NCBI GenBank assembly: GCA_045587545.1
Contig: JAZNCN010000003.1
Span: 1-64,000, forward strand
Source of the DNA: Caccoplasma_A sp045587545
GTDB taxonomy: Bacteria; Bacteroidota; Bacteroidia; Bacteroidales; G3-4614
DNA: 64,000 bases
Reading direction: 5' to 3'
Notes under the pieces: model-generated
Seen by the model: only the letters and a program-made list of their open reading frames with translations
Told to the model about the DNA's origin: nothing
Databases searched by the model: none
Shown here: positions 1 to 9,784 of the stretch, in pieces
Position numbering within the stretch: the first letter of the stretch is position 1
How the letters are laid out: each line of letters opens with the position of its first letter
Position numbers and translations under genes: made by a program

Positions 1-1091
1 TAACTATCCCTAATAGTGTTACTTCTATTTATAGTGCTTTTTCAGGTTGTTCAGGTTTAACAGGAGTATATATTACAGACCTTGCTGCTTGGTGTAATAT
101 TGAGTTTAGTAGTTACGAAGCTAATCCTTTATATTATGCCAATAAACTATATTTAAACAATGAATTAGTAACAGATTTGGTTATACCCGAAAGTATAACA
201 GCTATAAAAAATTATGCTTTCTATCGTTGTTCTGGGTTAACCTCAATAACTATCCCTAATCGTGTTACTTCTATTGGAAGTGGGGCTTTCTCAGGTTGTT
301 CCGGGTTAACTTCAATAACTATCCCTAATAGTGTTACTTCTATTGGAGAATCGGCTTTCAATAGTTGTTCCGGGTTAACTTCGGTTACTATCCCTAATAG
401 TGTTACATCTATTGGAAATTATGCTTTCAGGAAATGTGAAAAGTTAACATCTATAACTATACCCAATAGTGTAACTTCTATTGGAAGTTCGGCTTTCTAT
501 GGTTGTTCAGGGTTAACTTCGGTTACTATTGGTAGCGGAGTTAGTGAAATAGGAGAATATGCTTTCAGAGATTGTTACAAGTTAACATCTATAACTATAC
601 CCAATAGTGTTACCTCTATTGGTAGGTATGCTTTCAATTATTGTTCAGGGTTAACTTCGGTTACTATTGGTAGCGGAGTTAGTGAAATAGGAGAATATGC
701 TTTTTATAACTGTTATAAATTAAATACTATCTATTCTTTAGCAGAATATCCTCCTCTTATCTACTCTAACACATTTAACAATGTAGATAAAACTCCTGTT
801 TATATTCCAAAAGGGACAAAAGAGGATTATGAGTTTGAGTGGAGTGATTTTACCAATTTTATAGAGAGCGATTTTACAGGTATAGAGGATAGCAATATTT
901 CCGCAACAGAGATAAAGGTTATTGCAGGTAATGGTATTGATATTTGTAATTACTATGGCAAGTTGCAAGTTATCAACCTTGCAGGACAAGTTGTTAAAGA
1001 TACTTATGTTAATGGCTCGGTTCAAATTACATTACCTAAAGGTGTATATATTGTTGTAACTGATAACAGTTCTCAAAAGGTAGTTTTATAG
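1..1091 (+). CDS. BspA-like leucine-rich repeat surface protein, 3' part (5' end outside window)
   Basis: The reading frame is open from base 3 of the window with no stop, so the gene begins upstream. It encodes repeated ~23-residue units of the LRR_5 (BspA/TpLRR) type, with the recurring core LTSITIPNSVTSIG followed by AF..CSG. At least eight units are visible up to about base 720. The last ~70 residues form a small beta-rich domain with the pattern LQVINLAGQVV and LPKGVYIVV, which resembles the C-terminal sorting domains used by type IX secretion. BspA-type proteins are usually cell-surface or secreted and bind host or bacterial partners; the ligand here is unknown. A hairpin terminator lies ~90 bp downstream. 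The repeat family is certain and the sorting domain is probable. Confidence 0.88.
   Translation, partial: TIPNSVTSIYSAFSGCSGLTGVYITDLAAWCNIEFSSYEANPLYYANKLYLNNELVTDLVIPESITAIKNYAFYRCSGLTSITIPNRVTSIGSGAFSGCSGLTSITIPNSVTSIGESAFNSCSGLTSVTIPNSVTSIGNYAFRKCEKLTSITIPNSVTSIGSSAFYGCSGLTSVTIGSGVSEIGEYAFRDCYKLTSITIPNSVTSIGRYAFNYCSGLTSVTIGSGVSEIGEYAFYNCYKLNTIYSLAEYPPLIYSNTFNNVDKTPVYIPKGTKEDYEFEWSDFTNFIESDFTGIEDSNISATEIKVIAGNGIDICNYYGKLQVINLAGQVVKDTYVNGSVQITLPKGVYIVVTDNSSQKVVL
230..715 (+). repeat. DNA-level tandem repeats (69-bp unit) within the LRR gene
   Basis: The 23-codon LRR units are also conserved at DNA level, with a 69-bp period. The segment 503-565 recurs without change at 641-703, exactly two units (138 bp) later. 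Phrases such as actatccctaatagtgtta also recur in the first units. Identity this high at silent positions points to recent duplication or gene conversion between units. Confidence 0.85.
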
Positions 1092-1180
1092 TTATCAGCT
1101 AAGATGACTATGGTTACTATGATTTAATTAGAAGGCAAGTGCCTCAATTAGAGCAATTGGTTTTATTTGACTAATATAAC

Positions 1181-1214
1181 AAAAAAACGATGTGTCTAAT
1201 GGCACATCGTTTTT
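1181..1214. terminator. Bidirectional intrinsic terminator between the LRR gene and groL
   Basis: The ten-base arm aaacgatgtg (1185-1194) pairs with cacatcgttt (1203-1212) across an 8-nt loop. A T-run follows on the plus strand and an A-run precedes, so it can work in both directions. It sits between the convergent LRR and groL genes. Confidence 0.85.
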
Positions 1215-1237
1215 GCTATATTGAGTTATTGGGGAAT

Positions 1238-2879
<1,642 letters not shown>

Positions 2880-2907
2880 AATTATATGATTTTATTCTAT
2901 TCTGAAA

Positions 2908-3180
2908 CTATTTTAAAATTGCAAGAATGTCTGATTGACGCATGATAAGGTATTTAACTCCCTCAAATTCAACCTCTGTTCCTGAGTATTTGCCATACAA
3001 TACTGTATCGCCTTGTTTTACTACCATCTCCTCGTCTTTTGTTCCGTTACCTGTTGCAATAACTTCGCCTTGAAGGGGTTTCTCTTTTGCTGAATCAGGA
3101 ATTATAATTCCTCCGATTGTTTTCTCCTCTGCAGGTGCAGGTTTTACCAACACTCTGTCTGCTAATGGTTTAATCTCCAT
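2908..3180 (-). CDS. groES: 10 kDa co-chaperonin GroES
   Basis: The 90-residue heptameric lid for GroEL. It starts MEIKPLADRVLVKP and carries the mobile loop with the IGGIIIP motif near residues 22-28, which contacts GroEL. It is the first gene of the leftward groES-groL operon. Its ~210-bp upstream gap also holds the terminator of the next leftward gene. Confidence 0.99.
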   Translation of the reverse strand: MEIKPLADRVLVKPAPAEEKTIGGIIIPDSAKEKPLQGEVIATGNGTKDEEMVVKQGDTVLYGKYSGTEVEFEGVKYLIMRQSDILAILK

Positions 3181-3309
3181 AATTATCTGTTTAGTTTTAT
3201 TAATTAAATTCTTTTTTATGATGGGTTTCTCAACCTTACTAAAACATATACCAATTTTGTGCCAAATTGTTCAGCATAGCTTTTATCAATAAAAAGTGAC
3301 AAAAAGACA

Positions 3310-3348
3310 GAATAACGCAACCTTGTGACTGACAAGATTGCGTTATTC
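3310..3348 (-). terminator. Intrinsic terminator of the tryptophanase-like gene
   Basis: The arm gaataacgcaa (3310-3320) pairs with ttgcgttattc (3338-3348). An inner cttgt/acaag pair lengthens the stem. Read on the minus strand it is followed by tgtctttttg. It lies ~47 bp after the stop of the leftward lyase gene. Confidence 0.8.
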
Positions 3349-3394
3349 GTATTGTTTAGTAAAATATGGACAGAAAATCTCTATCCTTTATTCA

Positions 3395-4846
3395 TTATAG
3401 GCTATCTCCAAAATCTTCGCGGAATTTAGCTGCAAGTTTCTCTTGCCAATCGCCTATTGGTGTTAGTTTTCCGAAGAAGAAACGTAATACATCTGGCTCT
3501 TCAACCCATTTCAAACCTCCTATTAGGTGGCGGTTGTCGTATAGCCATTTAACACGGTCAGCACAATACTTGATTTGTGATAGCGTGAATACACGACGAG
3601 GACATGCCAAACGTACCAACTCCATCTCTGCAAAGTTTTCGCTTCCGTCAGGGTTGCGTTGCTCAGACAACGAACCACGCTCCATTCCACGGATACCTCC
3701 TGCTATGTATAATGCTGTTGCTAATGCTCCTGCAGGATATTGACTTTGTGGCATTCCTTTTAAGAACTCCATTGCATTGATGTGCGCGCCCAAACCTCCG
3801 GCCGGCAATATCATAGGCACTCCGTAATCGTTAAGTTCTTTTACAAGATACTCAATGAAAATAGGTCCTTGATTGATAATCTCTTCGTCAAGAGTCTCTA
3901 ACAATCCTACTGCCATTGCCTCCATTGAACGTACCTCCATACCTCCGTATGTTAGGAATCCTTCGTATAGAGGAATGTACTCTTTCATCTTCAAAATCAA
4001 CTTCTCGTTATTTGATACGATTGCTCCTCCACGTGCAAATCCTAATTTACGGCTTGAGAAGTATATCAAATCCATCTTCTCGCAAAGTGTACGCATAATC
4101 TCTTTGATTGTCATGTTTTTGCATGCCTCTTCACGAGTCTTCATAAAGTATAGGTTGTCTTGTAACAACGATGCATCTAATACGCTTAATATGCCGTTTT
4201 TCTTACATACCTCTGCCACTTGCAACATATTCTCTAATGAAAGGGGTTGTCCTCCAACAAGGTTTGTTCCTGCCTCAATACGTACAAATGGTACGTGATC
4301 TGCTCCAACCTCCTCAATTAATTTCTCCAATGCAGGTATATCAAAGTTTCCTTTGAATGGATTGTCACTTTGTGGCAATAATCCCTCAGGACGTATCAAC
4401 TCTACTACAGAACCTCCTTTACGAGTGATGTGGGCTTTGGTTGTTGTAAAGTGAAAGTTCATAGGAACAACATCACCGGGTTTTACGAAAGTTTCAGCAA
4501 GAATGTTCTCACAAGCACGTCCTTGGTGCGCGGGAAGGAAATATTCTGTTCCGAAAACCTCTTTTATAACTTTCATCAAACGGTTACAAGTTTCTGAACC
4601 TGCATATGAGTCATCGGCTTGCATCATTGCTGCTACCTGATTATCTGACATTGCATTAACACCAGAGTCGGTAAGCATATCCATAAATACATCTCGGTTT
4701 TGAAGAAGGAATGTGTTATTTCCTGCCTCTGCCAATTTTTTTACACGCTCCTCAACTGTTGGGAGATATAGTTTTTGTACAACACGTACCTTGTGCATTT
4801 CCAAAGGTACTTGTTCTTCTGATTTGTAAAATTTTACTGTTGCCAT
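3395..4846 (-). CDS. Divergent tryptophanase / tyrosine phenol-lyase family PLP enzyme
   Basis: A 483-residue beta-eliminating lyase of the aspartate aminotransferase fold. Classical members split tryptophan to indole or tyrosine to phenol, each with pyruvate and ammonia. Family landmarks are clear: HQGR at 107-110, TN..GGQPLS around 194-203, an Asp at 224 for the PLP ring nitrogen, and RLACPRRVFT near the C-terminus. The PLP-lysine region reads FSSRKLGFARGG (K267) where classical enzymes have SAKKD. The residue normally Arg in DATR is Leu (DASL, 224-227). It therefore belongs to a side branch whose substrate cannot be taken for granted, and I give no gene symbol. It is monocistronic, with a TATCTTTG -7 box upstream and a terminator downstream. 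Confidence 0.85.
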   Translation of the reverse strand: MATVKFYKSEEQVPLEMHKVRVVQKLYLPTVEERVKKLAEAGNNTFLLQNRDVFMDMLTDSGVNAMSDNQVAAMMQADDSYAGSETCNRLMKVIKEVFGTEYFLPAHQGRACENILAETFVKPGDVVPMNFHFTTTKAHITRKGGSVVELIRPEGLLPQSDNPFKGNFDIPALEKLIEEVGADHVPFVRIEAGTNLVGGQPLSLENMLQVAEVCKKNGILSVLDASLLQDNLYFMKTREEACKNMTIKEIMRTLCEKMDLIYFSSRKLGFARGGAIVSNNEKLILKMKEYIPLYEGFLTYGGMEVRSMEAMAVGLLETLDEEIINQGPIFIEYLVKELNDYGVPMILPAGGLGAHINAMEFLKGMPQSQYPAGALATALYIAGGIRGMERGSLSEQRNPDGSENFAEMELVRLACPRRVFTLSQIKYCADRVKWLYDNRHLIGGLKWVEEPDVLRFFFGKLTPIGDWQEKLAAKFREDFGDSL

Positions 4847-4922
4847 TGCATTTATTGTTTTTTTAAATATTCTACTTTTCTGAAACTTATATTTAGAAGC
4901 TGTTTAATTAAGTTCATCTTTA

Positions 4923-4930
4923 CAAAGATA
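4923..4930 (-). promoter_or_regulatory. Bacteroidota -7 box for the tryptophanase-like gene
   Basis: On the minus strand the sequence is TATCTTTG, an exact match to TAnnTTTG, 77 bp before the ATG. An ATTG about 23 nt further upstream could act as the -33 element. The leader would be roughly 70 nt. Confidence 0.6.
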
Positions 4931-5022
4931 GAGTAAATTATTAGAATAAAAAACAATTTGTCAATAAAAACATTATTTTATTTAAATTTTGACTACATAA
5001 TATCTATTTAAAAGTTGTTTAG

Positions 5023-5208
5023 TATATTTGAGGTAAACTTCAAAAATACTTGCGCTCGCTGGGAAATATTCAAGTAAACTTGATATTATTTCGCTCGCTT
5101 ATTCACATCTTTGGGGTAAAACCCCGAAAATACTTGCGCTCGCTGGGAAATATTCAAGTAAACTTGATATTATTTCGCTCGCTTATTCGTATTTTTGCAC
5201 TAAACTGC
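5023..5208 (+). repeat. 84-bp direct repeat with palindromes every ~42 bp, upstream of recQ
   Basis: Bases 5043-5104 recur at 5127-5188 (84-bp period). Within this, short palindromes centred on gTAAAc occur near 5033, 5074, 5116, 5158 and 5200, about 42 bp apart. Their arms differ but still pair: GGGGTAAAACCCC, CAAGTAAACTTG, GCACTAAACTGC. Alternate palindromes directly follow -7-like boxes: TATATTTG at 5023-5030, CATCTTTG at 5106-5113 and TATTTTTG at 5190-5197. The spacers carry CGCTCGCT. The last box is best placed to drive the recQ gene at 5233. The rest of the 4847-5232 gap shows nothing else apart from the leftward promoter at 4923. Confidence 0.8.
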
Positions 5209-5232
5209 AAATATAGACATACTGAAAAGAGA

Positions 5233-7131
5233 ATGACAGATATACACGGCATACTGAAAAGATATTGGGGATATGACTCTTTCCGACCACTACAAGAGGA
5301 GATTATAAATTCTATCCTTGCAGGAAGGGATACTCTCGGTCTTATGCCTACGGGTGGAGGTAAATCAATAACTTTTCAGGTTCCTGCATTGGCAATGGAG
5401 GGTACTGCCATTGTTATTACTCCTCTTATTTCGCTAATGAAAGACCAAGTGGACAACTTGAGAGCTTTGGATATTAAAGCAACTTATGTTCACTCCGGCA
5501 TGACTCGTCGCGAAACAACCATCTCTTTAGAAAACTGCATATACGGAAATTTTAAATTCTTATATGTTTCGCCTGAGCGTTTGACAAGCGACCTTTTTTT
5601 AGAGAAGTTCAAAATGATGAACATCTCTATGATTGTTGTTGACGAGGCTCACTGTATATCGCAATGGGGTTACGATTTCAGACCTGCATATATAAATATT
5701 GCCGAGATAAGAAAACTTGTTCCTCACTGTCCCGTTATGGCTTTAACGGCTACTGCTACACCTGATGTTGTAAAAGATATTCAAAAACGACTGCTGTTTA
5801 AAGAGGAAAATGTATTTACTAAGAGTTTTGTCAGAAGTAATATTGCATACGTTGTCAGAAATAGTGAAGACAAGAATGGCGAACTCGTAAGAATATTAAA
5901 TCGTGTACCAGGTACTTCTATTGTATATGTGCGCAATAGAAAAAGGACTAAAGAGGTTGCTCTTGAACTTCAAAGTCAAGGCTTTTCTGCCGATTTTTTT
6001 CACGCAGGTTTAGGCAACGAAGATAAAAACCAAAAACAACAGAGGTGGAAAGATGGTGAATGTCGTGTAATTGTTGCGACAAATGCATTTGGTATGGGTA
6101 TTGACAAACCCGATGTCAGAACGGTTATTCATATGGACTTGCCAAACTCTCCAGAGGAGTATTTTCAAGAGGCAGGGCGTGCCGGACGTGATGGCAAAAA
6201 AGCATATGCCGTAATCTTATACTCTCCTCATGATAAGGCTAAACTTAACAAACGTGTTACCGATGCTTTCCCAGAGAAAGAGTTTATTGTGCGTTGTTAC
6301 GATGCATTATGCAACTTTTTTGAGGTTGCTGTTGGTGCCGGTGAAGAGTTGATAAAAGAGTTTGATATTAATAAATTCTGTAGTGTTTTTAAATTTCCAC
6401 TACTACCGGCATACAATGCCATTAAAATTGCAGAATTGTGTGGTTATATTGAGTATGTTGAGAATGTTGATGCCCAAGCGAGAATAATGATTACTGTGGG
6501 ACGAGATACTCTATATCATTGGCAGGCTTTACACAAAAATGAAGAGATTGTTTTGGAATGCGCAATGAGATCGTATAGCGGATTATATACCGAATATGCC
6601 TATCTTAACGAAGAGACTTTGGGGCGCAGAACAGGATTGTCTAAAAACGAAGTTTGTGAGGCACTTATTTCGCTAAGCCGACAAGGTATAATACACTATA
6701 TTCCAAGGAGACAAAACCCTTATATATTTTTCACAGCTCCTCGCGAAGCAACAAAATATGTACATATTCCAAAAGATATTTACGAAGAGCGAAAAGAGCG
6801 TTTTAAAAAGCGTATTGACAGCATGATTGAGTATGCTACTCATGACAAAAAGTGCCGACAACTACTTCTTATCGAATATTTTGGAGAGAAAAACGGTAAA
6901 TGTTGTTGTATTTGCGACAACTGTCTTAAAAAAGATGATAATGGAATAAGCAACAGAGATTTTGCCGAGATAGAGTATGCTATAAAAGAGTTACTTGGCA
7001 ATGAGCCATGCAACATAAATACAATAACCCAAAAACTACCTTTTGACAGGGATAAAATAATTGAGATTATTCGTTTTTTGGTTGATGAAGGCTATATTAT
7101 TTATGAAGAGCCTATATATAAAATAAGTTAG
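5233..7131 (+). CDS. RecQ family ATP-dependent DNA helicase (short form, no HRDC)
   Basis: Superfamily 2 3'-5' DNA helicase for recombination and replication repair. I start at the ATG at 5233 (632 residues). An upstream extension of the frame runs through the repeat DNA and is not protein-like, whereas MTDIHGILKRYWGYDSFRPLQ is the canonical RecQ N-terminus. Walker A is PTGGGKS (about 39-45), the DEAH box is at 137, and the QEAGRAGRDG motif VI is clear. The RecQ zinc site is formed by C541 and the cluster CCCICDNC at 557-564. A winged-helix region follows but no HRDC domain is seen, unlike the second RecQ at 52.5 kb. GC content and codon usage look native. Confidence 0.95.
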   Translation: MTDIHGILKRYWGYDSFRPLQEEIINSILAGRDTLGLMPTGGGKSITFQVPALAMEGTAIVITPLISLMKDQVDNLRALDIKATYVHSGMTRRETTISLENCIYGNFKFLYVSPERLTSDLFLEKFKMMNISMIVVDEAHCISQWGYDFRPAYINIAEIRKLVPHCPVMALTATATPDVVKDIQKRLLFKEENVFTKSFVRSNIAYVVRNSEDKNGELVRILNRVPGTSIVYVRNRKRTKEVALELQSQGFSADFFHAGLGNEDKNQKQQRWKDGECRVIVATNAFGMGIDKPDVRTVIHMDLPNSPEEYFQEAGRAGRDGKKAYAVILYSPHDKAKLNKRVTDAFPEKEFIVRCYDALCNFFEVAVGAGEELIKEFDINKFCSVFKFPLLPAYNAIKIAELCGYIEYVENVDAQARIMITVGRDTLYHWQALHKNEEIVLECAMRSYSGLYTEYAYLNEETLGRRTGLSKNEVCEALISLSRQGIIHYIPRRQNPYIFFTAPREATKYVHIPKDIYEERKERFKKRIDSMIEYATHDKKCRQLLLIEYFGEKNGKCCCICDNCLKKDDNGISNRDFAEIEYAIKELLGNEPCNINTITQKLPFDRDKIIEIIRFLVDEGYIIYEEPIYKIS

Positions 7132-7161
7132 GTTATAAGAAATTGTTTTGAATTTTATTTG

Positions 7162-7182
7162 TACCTTTGAGGTAAACCTCAA
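7162..7182 (+). promoter_or_regulatory. -7 box plus GTAAAC palindrome upstream of the DUF3298 gene
   Basis: TACCTTTG (7162-7169) matches TAnnTTTG and is followed at once by the palindrome GAGGTAAACCTC and then aaaaata. This is the same box-palindrome-AAAATA arrangement found in the repeats upstream of the recQ and GH92 genes, here as a single copy. The start codon is 31 bp downstream. Confidence 0.6.
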
Positions 7183-7199
7183 AAATATTGTTATAACAT

Positions 7200-8036
7200 A
7201 TGAAAAAGTTTGTTTTTATTATTTCATTGGCTGTTACATGTATTGCTTGTGATAAATTAATTGGAAATAGTAACCAGAATACCGAAGGTAACATCACCGA
7301 AGAGAGCAACTTCCCGTCTGATAAATTAGAGTTTGAAACTATATCTGACACAACATCTTACAATATTGCAAACAAAAGCGATATGCCAAAGATTGAAATA
7401 AACTTAAACCTATCATACCCCAAAGCCAATGGTGTTGCAGGAGATGACAAACTTCTTCTAAAAGATTTTATTAATACTTGTTTAGGAGAAAAGTTTGCAA
7501 AGAAAACCTCTTTTGAAGAGGCGGTAAAATCGTATATTGATAATGACATTGCTAATTACAAAATTGAGGTATGCGGTTCAACACCCGAGAATAAGATTAA
7601 AGCTGAGAGTTGGATGAACCACGAAAAAATTATCAGCAACGAAATTTTTTATAATGCTCATGGCATAATGAGCTATGCTTGTAACATATACACTTATACC
7701 GGTGGCGCTCACGGATTAGGTGTTAAGAGCTGTTATGTATATGATTTTTATGAAAATGTTGAAATTACATTGAACAATATATTTAAAGATGAGGCAATTC
7801 CTGAAATATTAAGCTTAATAAAACAGGAACTATCCCATAGAGATTATGCCGAAAGTATTAGTATGGACGATGTAAATGTAACAGAAAATTTTTATGTTGA
7901 TAAAGATGGTATAAGTTGGGTTTATAATCCATATGAAATTGCACCATACGCACTCGGCGAAATAGAGGTTAAACTCCCCTACTCTGATATTGAGAAATAT
8001 TTTATTGAAAATACAGCTATAAAAAGCATATATTAA
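7200..8036 (+). CDS. DUF3298 (RsiV-like) domain lipoprotein
   Basis: A 278-residue protein with a lipoprotein signal (hydrophobic stretch, then Cys17 followed by Asp). The central region has YTYTGGAHG near residue 180, the hallmark of the DUF3298/RsiV family, and the C-terminus has the family-typical IAPYALGEIEVKLPY. RsiV in Bacillus is a lysozyme-sensing anti-sigma factor, but this protein has no cytoplasmic anti-sigma part and should be an envelope lipoprotein of unknown role. It is followed after 3 bp by rsmG, so the two are probably co-transcribed. Confidence 0.85.
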   Translation: MKKFVFIISLAVTCIACDKLIGNSNQNTEGNITEESNFPSDKLEFETISDTTSYNIANKSDMPKIEINLNLSYPKANGVAGDDKLLLKDFINTCLGEKFAKKTSFEEAVKSYIDNDIANYKIEVCGSTPENKIKAESWMNHEKIISNEIFYNAHGIMSYACNIYTYTGGAHGLGVKSCYVYDFYENVEITLNNIFKDEAIPEILSLIKQELSHRDYAESISMDDVNVTENFYVDKDGISWVYNPYEIAPYALGEIEVKLPYSDIEKYFIENTAIKSIY

Positions 8037-8039
8037 ATA

Positions 8040-8675
8040 ATGGATAAGATAAAAAAATATTTTAAAAATTTGAGCGAAACACAAATTGCTCAATTTGAGG
8101 CTTTAGATGCTCTGTACCGCGATTGGAACGAAAAGATAAACGTAATATCGCGCAAGGATATTGACAACCTTTACGAACACCATATTTTACACTCTTTGGC
8201 TATTGCCAAAATTATTGAGTTTACTTCCGGTACTAAGATATTAGATGTGGGCACAGGTGGAGGTTTCCCGGGTATTCCATTGGCAATTATGTTTCCTGAA
8301 TGTCAATTTTTATTAGTTGACAGAACAGGTAAAAAAATAAAGGTTGCAGAAGATATTGCAAACCAAATAGGGTTGAAAAATGTATCGTTACGCCAATGCG
8401 GCGTTGAGGAGGAGAAAGGGTTGTTTGACTTTGTTGTAAGCCGTGCTGCTATGCCTATGAACGAGCTTTTTAGAATAAGCCGTAAGAATGTGGCTAAACA
8501 ACAACAAAATGCACTGCCTAATGGTATTATTGCTTTGAAAGGCGGTGACCTTACAGCCGAAGCGGCTCCTTTTAAAAACATTCAGGTAACTTACGAACTC
8601 TCTGAGTTCTTTGAAGATGAGTTCTTTAAAACTAAAAAGGCTCTGTTTGTTCCTGTTACAAATCGTAATAAATAG
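8040..8675 (+). CDS. rsmG: 16S rRNA (guanine527-N7)-methyltransferase
   Basis: SAM-dependent methyltransferase that makes m7G527 in the 530 loop of 16S rRNA; its loss gives low-level streptomycin resistance in other bacteria. It has 211 residues. The SAM-binding motif ILDVGTGGGFPGIPLA starts at residue 67, and VVSRA of the RsmG/GidB family is present. It starts 3 bp after the DUF3298 gene and is 30 bp before the next gene, consistent with a three-gene unit. Confidence 0.97.
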   Translation: MDKIKKYFKNLSETQIAQFEALDALYRDWNEKINVISRKDIDNLYEHHILHSLAIAKIIEFTSGTKILDVGTGGGFPGIPLAIMFPECQFLLVDRTGKKIKVAEDIANQIGLKNVSLRQCGVEEEKGLFDFVVSRAAMPMNELFRISRKNVAKQQQNALPNGIIALKGGDLTAEAAPFKNIQVTYELSEFFEDEFFKTKKALFVPVTNRNK

Positions 8676-8705
8676 TAAAATAGAGAACTTATAACGCTTT
8701 GAAAT

Positions 8706-9347
8706 ATGCTTAAGGTTAAATGTTTTGTTTGCAACTCTTTTTACGAGAATAGTTATGTTGTTTATGATAGCAACACCAAAGAGTGTGCAATTATTGATGC
8801 AGGATTTTATTATGCTGATGAGGAGGAGGCTGTATCGTACTTTATTGAGAGCAACAATCTAAAGGTAAAACATTTGATAAACACTCACTTACACTTAGAC
8901 CATTGCTTTGGAGCAGAGTATATTTCAAAACAATATAATGTTGGACTGAGCGGAGACGATGATGATGAACTATTGCTAAAACTTATACCGCAACAATGCG
9001 AAATGTTTGGTATTAAACTTAACTCTGCCGTTCCCGTTCTTAAGAACATTATTAAAGAGGGCGACAAAGTTGAGATTGGTAATTATTCGCTTATTGCCAT
9101 TAGTGTTCCCGGACACTCTCCCGGTAGTTTATGCTACTACTGCAAAGAGGAGGGCATTTTATTCTCGGGCGATGTTCTCTTTAAAGAGAGTATTGGAAGA
9201 ACTGATTTACAGGGCGGAAGTTACAAGGCTTTAAGCGAAAATATCACCTCTAAGATTTTTACTCTGCCCGACTCTACTATTGTATATTGCGGACACGGTC
9301 CTACAACTACAATTGGTTACGAGAAAGAGTATAATCCTTATTTTTAA
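8706..9347 (+). CDS. Metallo-beta-lactamase-fold hydrolase (glyoxalase II-like)
   Basis: 213-residue MBL-fold protein. The metal-binding motif THLHLDH is at 60-66 (H61, H63, D65, H66). Further ligands are found in VPGHSPGS, in FSGDVLF and in the terminal CGHGP. The size and the GRTDL segment near the end fit the glyoxalase II-like subgroup of small thiol-ester hydrolases. The substrate cannot be deduced. It is the last gene of the rightward group starting at 7200. Confidence 0.9.
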   Translation: MLKVKCFVCNSFYENSYVVYDSNTKECAIIDAGFYYADEEEAVSYFIESNNLKVKHLINTHLHLDHCFGAEYISKQYNVGLSGDDDDELLLKLIPQQCEMFGIKLNSAVPVLKNIIKEGDKVEIGNYSLIAISVPGHSPGSLCYYCKEEGILFSGDVLFKESIGRTDLQGGSYKALSENITSKIFTLPDSTIVYCGHGPTTTIGYEKEYNPYF

Positions 9348-9349
9348 GT

Positions 9350-9395
9350 TGTTAGTTGTCGGCTAAGCCGCCCTTCGGGTAGTTGTTTGTTTTTA
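9350..9395 (+). repeat. Dispersed hairpin repeat (CGGCtaaGCCG / CCCttCGGG)
   Basis: A short stretch of ttgttagttgtcggctaagccg and cccttcgggtagttgtt just after the hydrolase stop. It forms two adjacent hairpins, CGGCtaaGCCG and CCCttCGGG. The same module with altered but still pairing bases is found near 59035-59079 and 59964-60007. It may also act as a transcript-end hairpin. Confidence 0.6.
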
Positions 9396-9429
9396 GTTAT
9401 TAGCCCAATTAGTCATATTTGTACTAATC

Positions 9430-9702
9430 CTAATCCCTAATTAGCATACAAAACATTACTATCTGCGCAATTAATATCAATGGCACGCCGATTGTGAATT
9501 TTTTGTGCTTGGTTTTGTGGCGGAACATCTTCATAGCAAACAATGCTCCTATTGAACCTCCAAAGAGAGCTACTGCGATAAGTGCCTTTTCAGAAATTCT
9601 CCACTTATGCTTTTTTGATTTGTATTTGTCTATTGCATAGAGAATATAGGCTATCAGATTTATTGCAACTAAATATAATGCTATAAGGTATTGATATTTC
9701 AT
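9430..9702 (-). CDS. DUF1294 small membrane protein
   Basis: 90 residues with three hydrophobic segments. It carries the DUF1294 signature YAIDKYKS (about 22-29), the RISEK segment and GGSIGALFAMKMFRHKTKH. It is a predicted inner-membrane protein of unknown function that is common in bacteria. It lies alone between the MBL hydrolase and the glycogen genes. Confidence 0.88.
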   Translation of the reverse strand: MKYQYLIALYLVAINLIAYILYAIDKYKSKKHKWRISEKALIAVALFGGSIGALFAMKMFRHKTKHKKFTIGVPLILIAQIVMFCMLIRD

Positions 9703-9716
9703 ATATCTTTATTATT

Positions 9717-9756
9717 GAAAAAAATGAGAAGGTGTGCCATAGAGACACACCTTCTC
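9717..9756 (-). terminator. Intrinsic terminator of the glycogen metabolism unit
   Basis: Perfect 11-bp stem GAGAAGGTGTG (9726-9736) with CACACCTTCTC (9746-9756). On the minus strand it is followed by ATTTTTTTC. It lies 29 bp after the phosphorylase stop. Confidence 0.9.
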
Positions 9757-9784
9757 GTTTTCATAGTATAGATTTGCTCTATTA

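Noticed and set aside
738..1025. 95-codon ORF antisense to the LRR gene
   Set aside because: It overlaps a clear coding region and has no protein-like features; it is a frame shadow.
3249..3264. Possible sigma-54 promoter (TGGCAC then TTGG, minus strand) upstream of groES
   Set aside because: The -12 part lacks GC and the spacing is one base short. An ordinary -7-like TATGTTTT lies beside it.
5050..5232. 61-residue N-terminal extension of the RecQ protein
   Set aside because: It is translated from the tandem repeat DNA, is itself repetitive and lacks similarity to RecQ. The ATG at 5233 gives the standard N-terminus.
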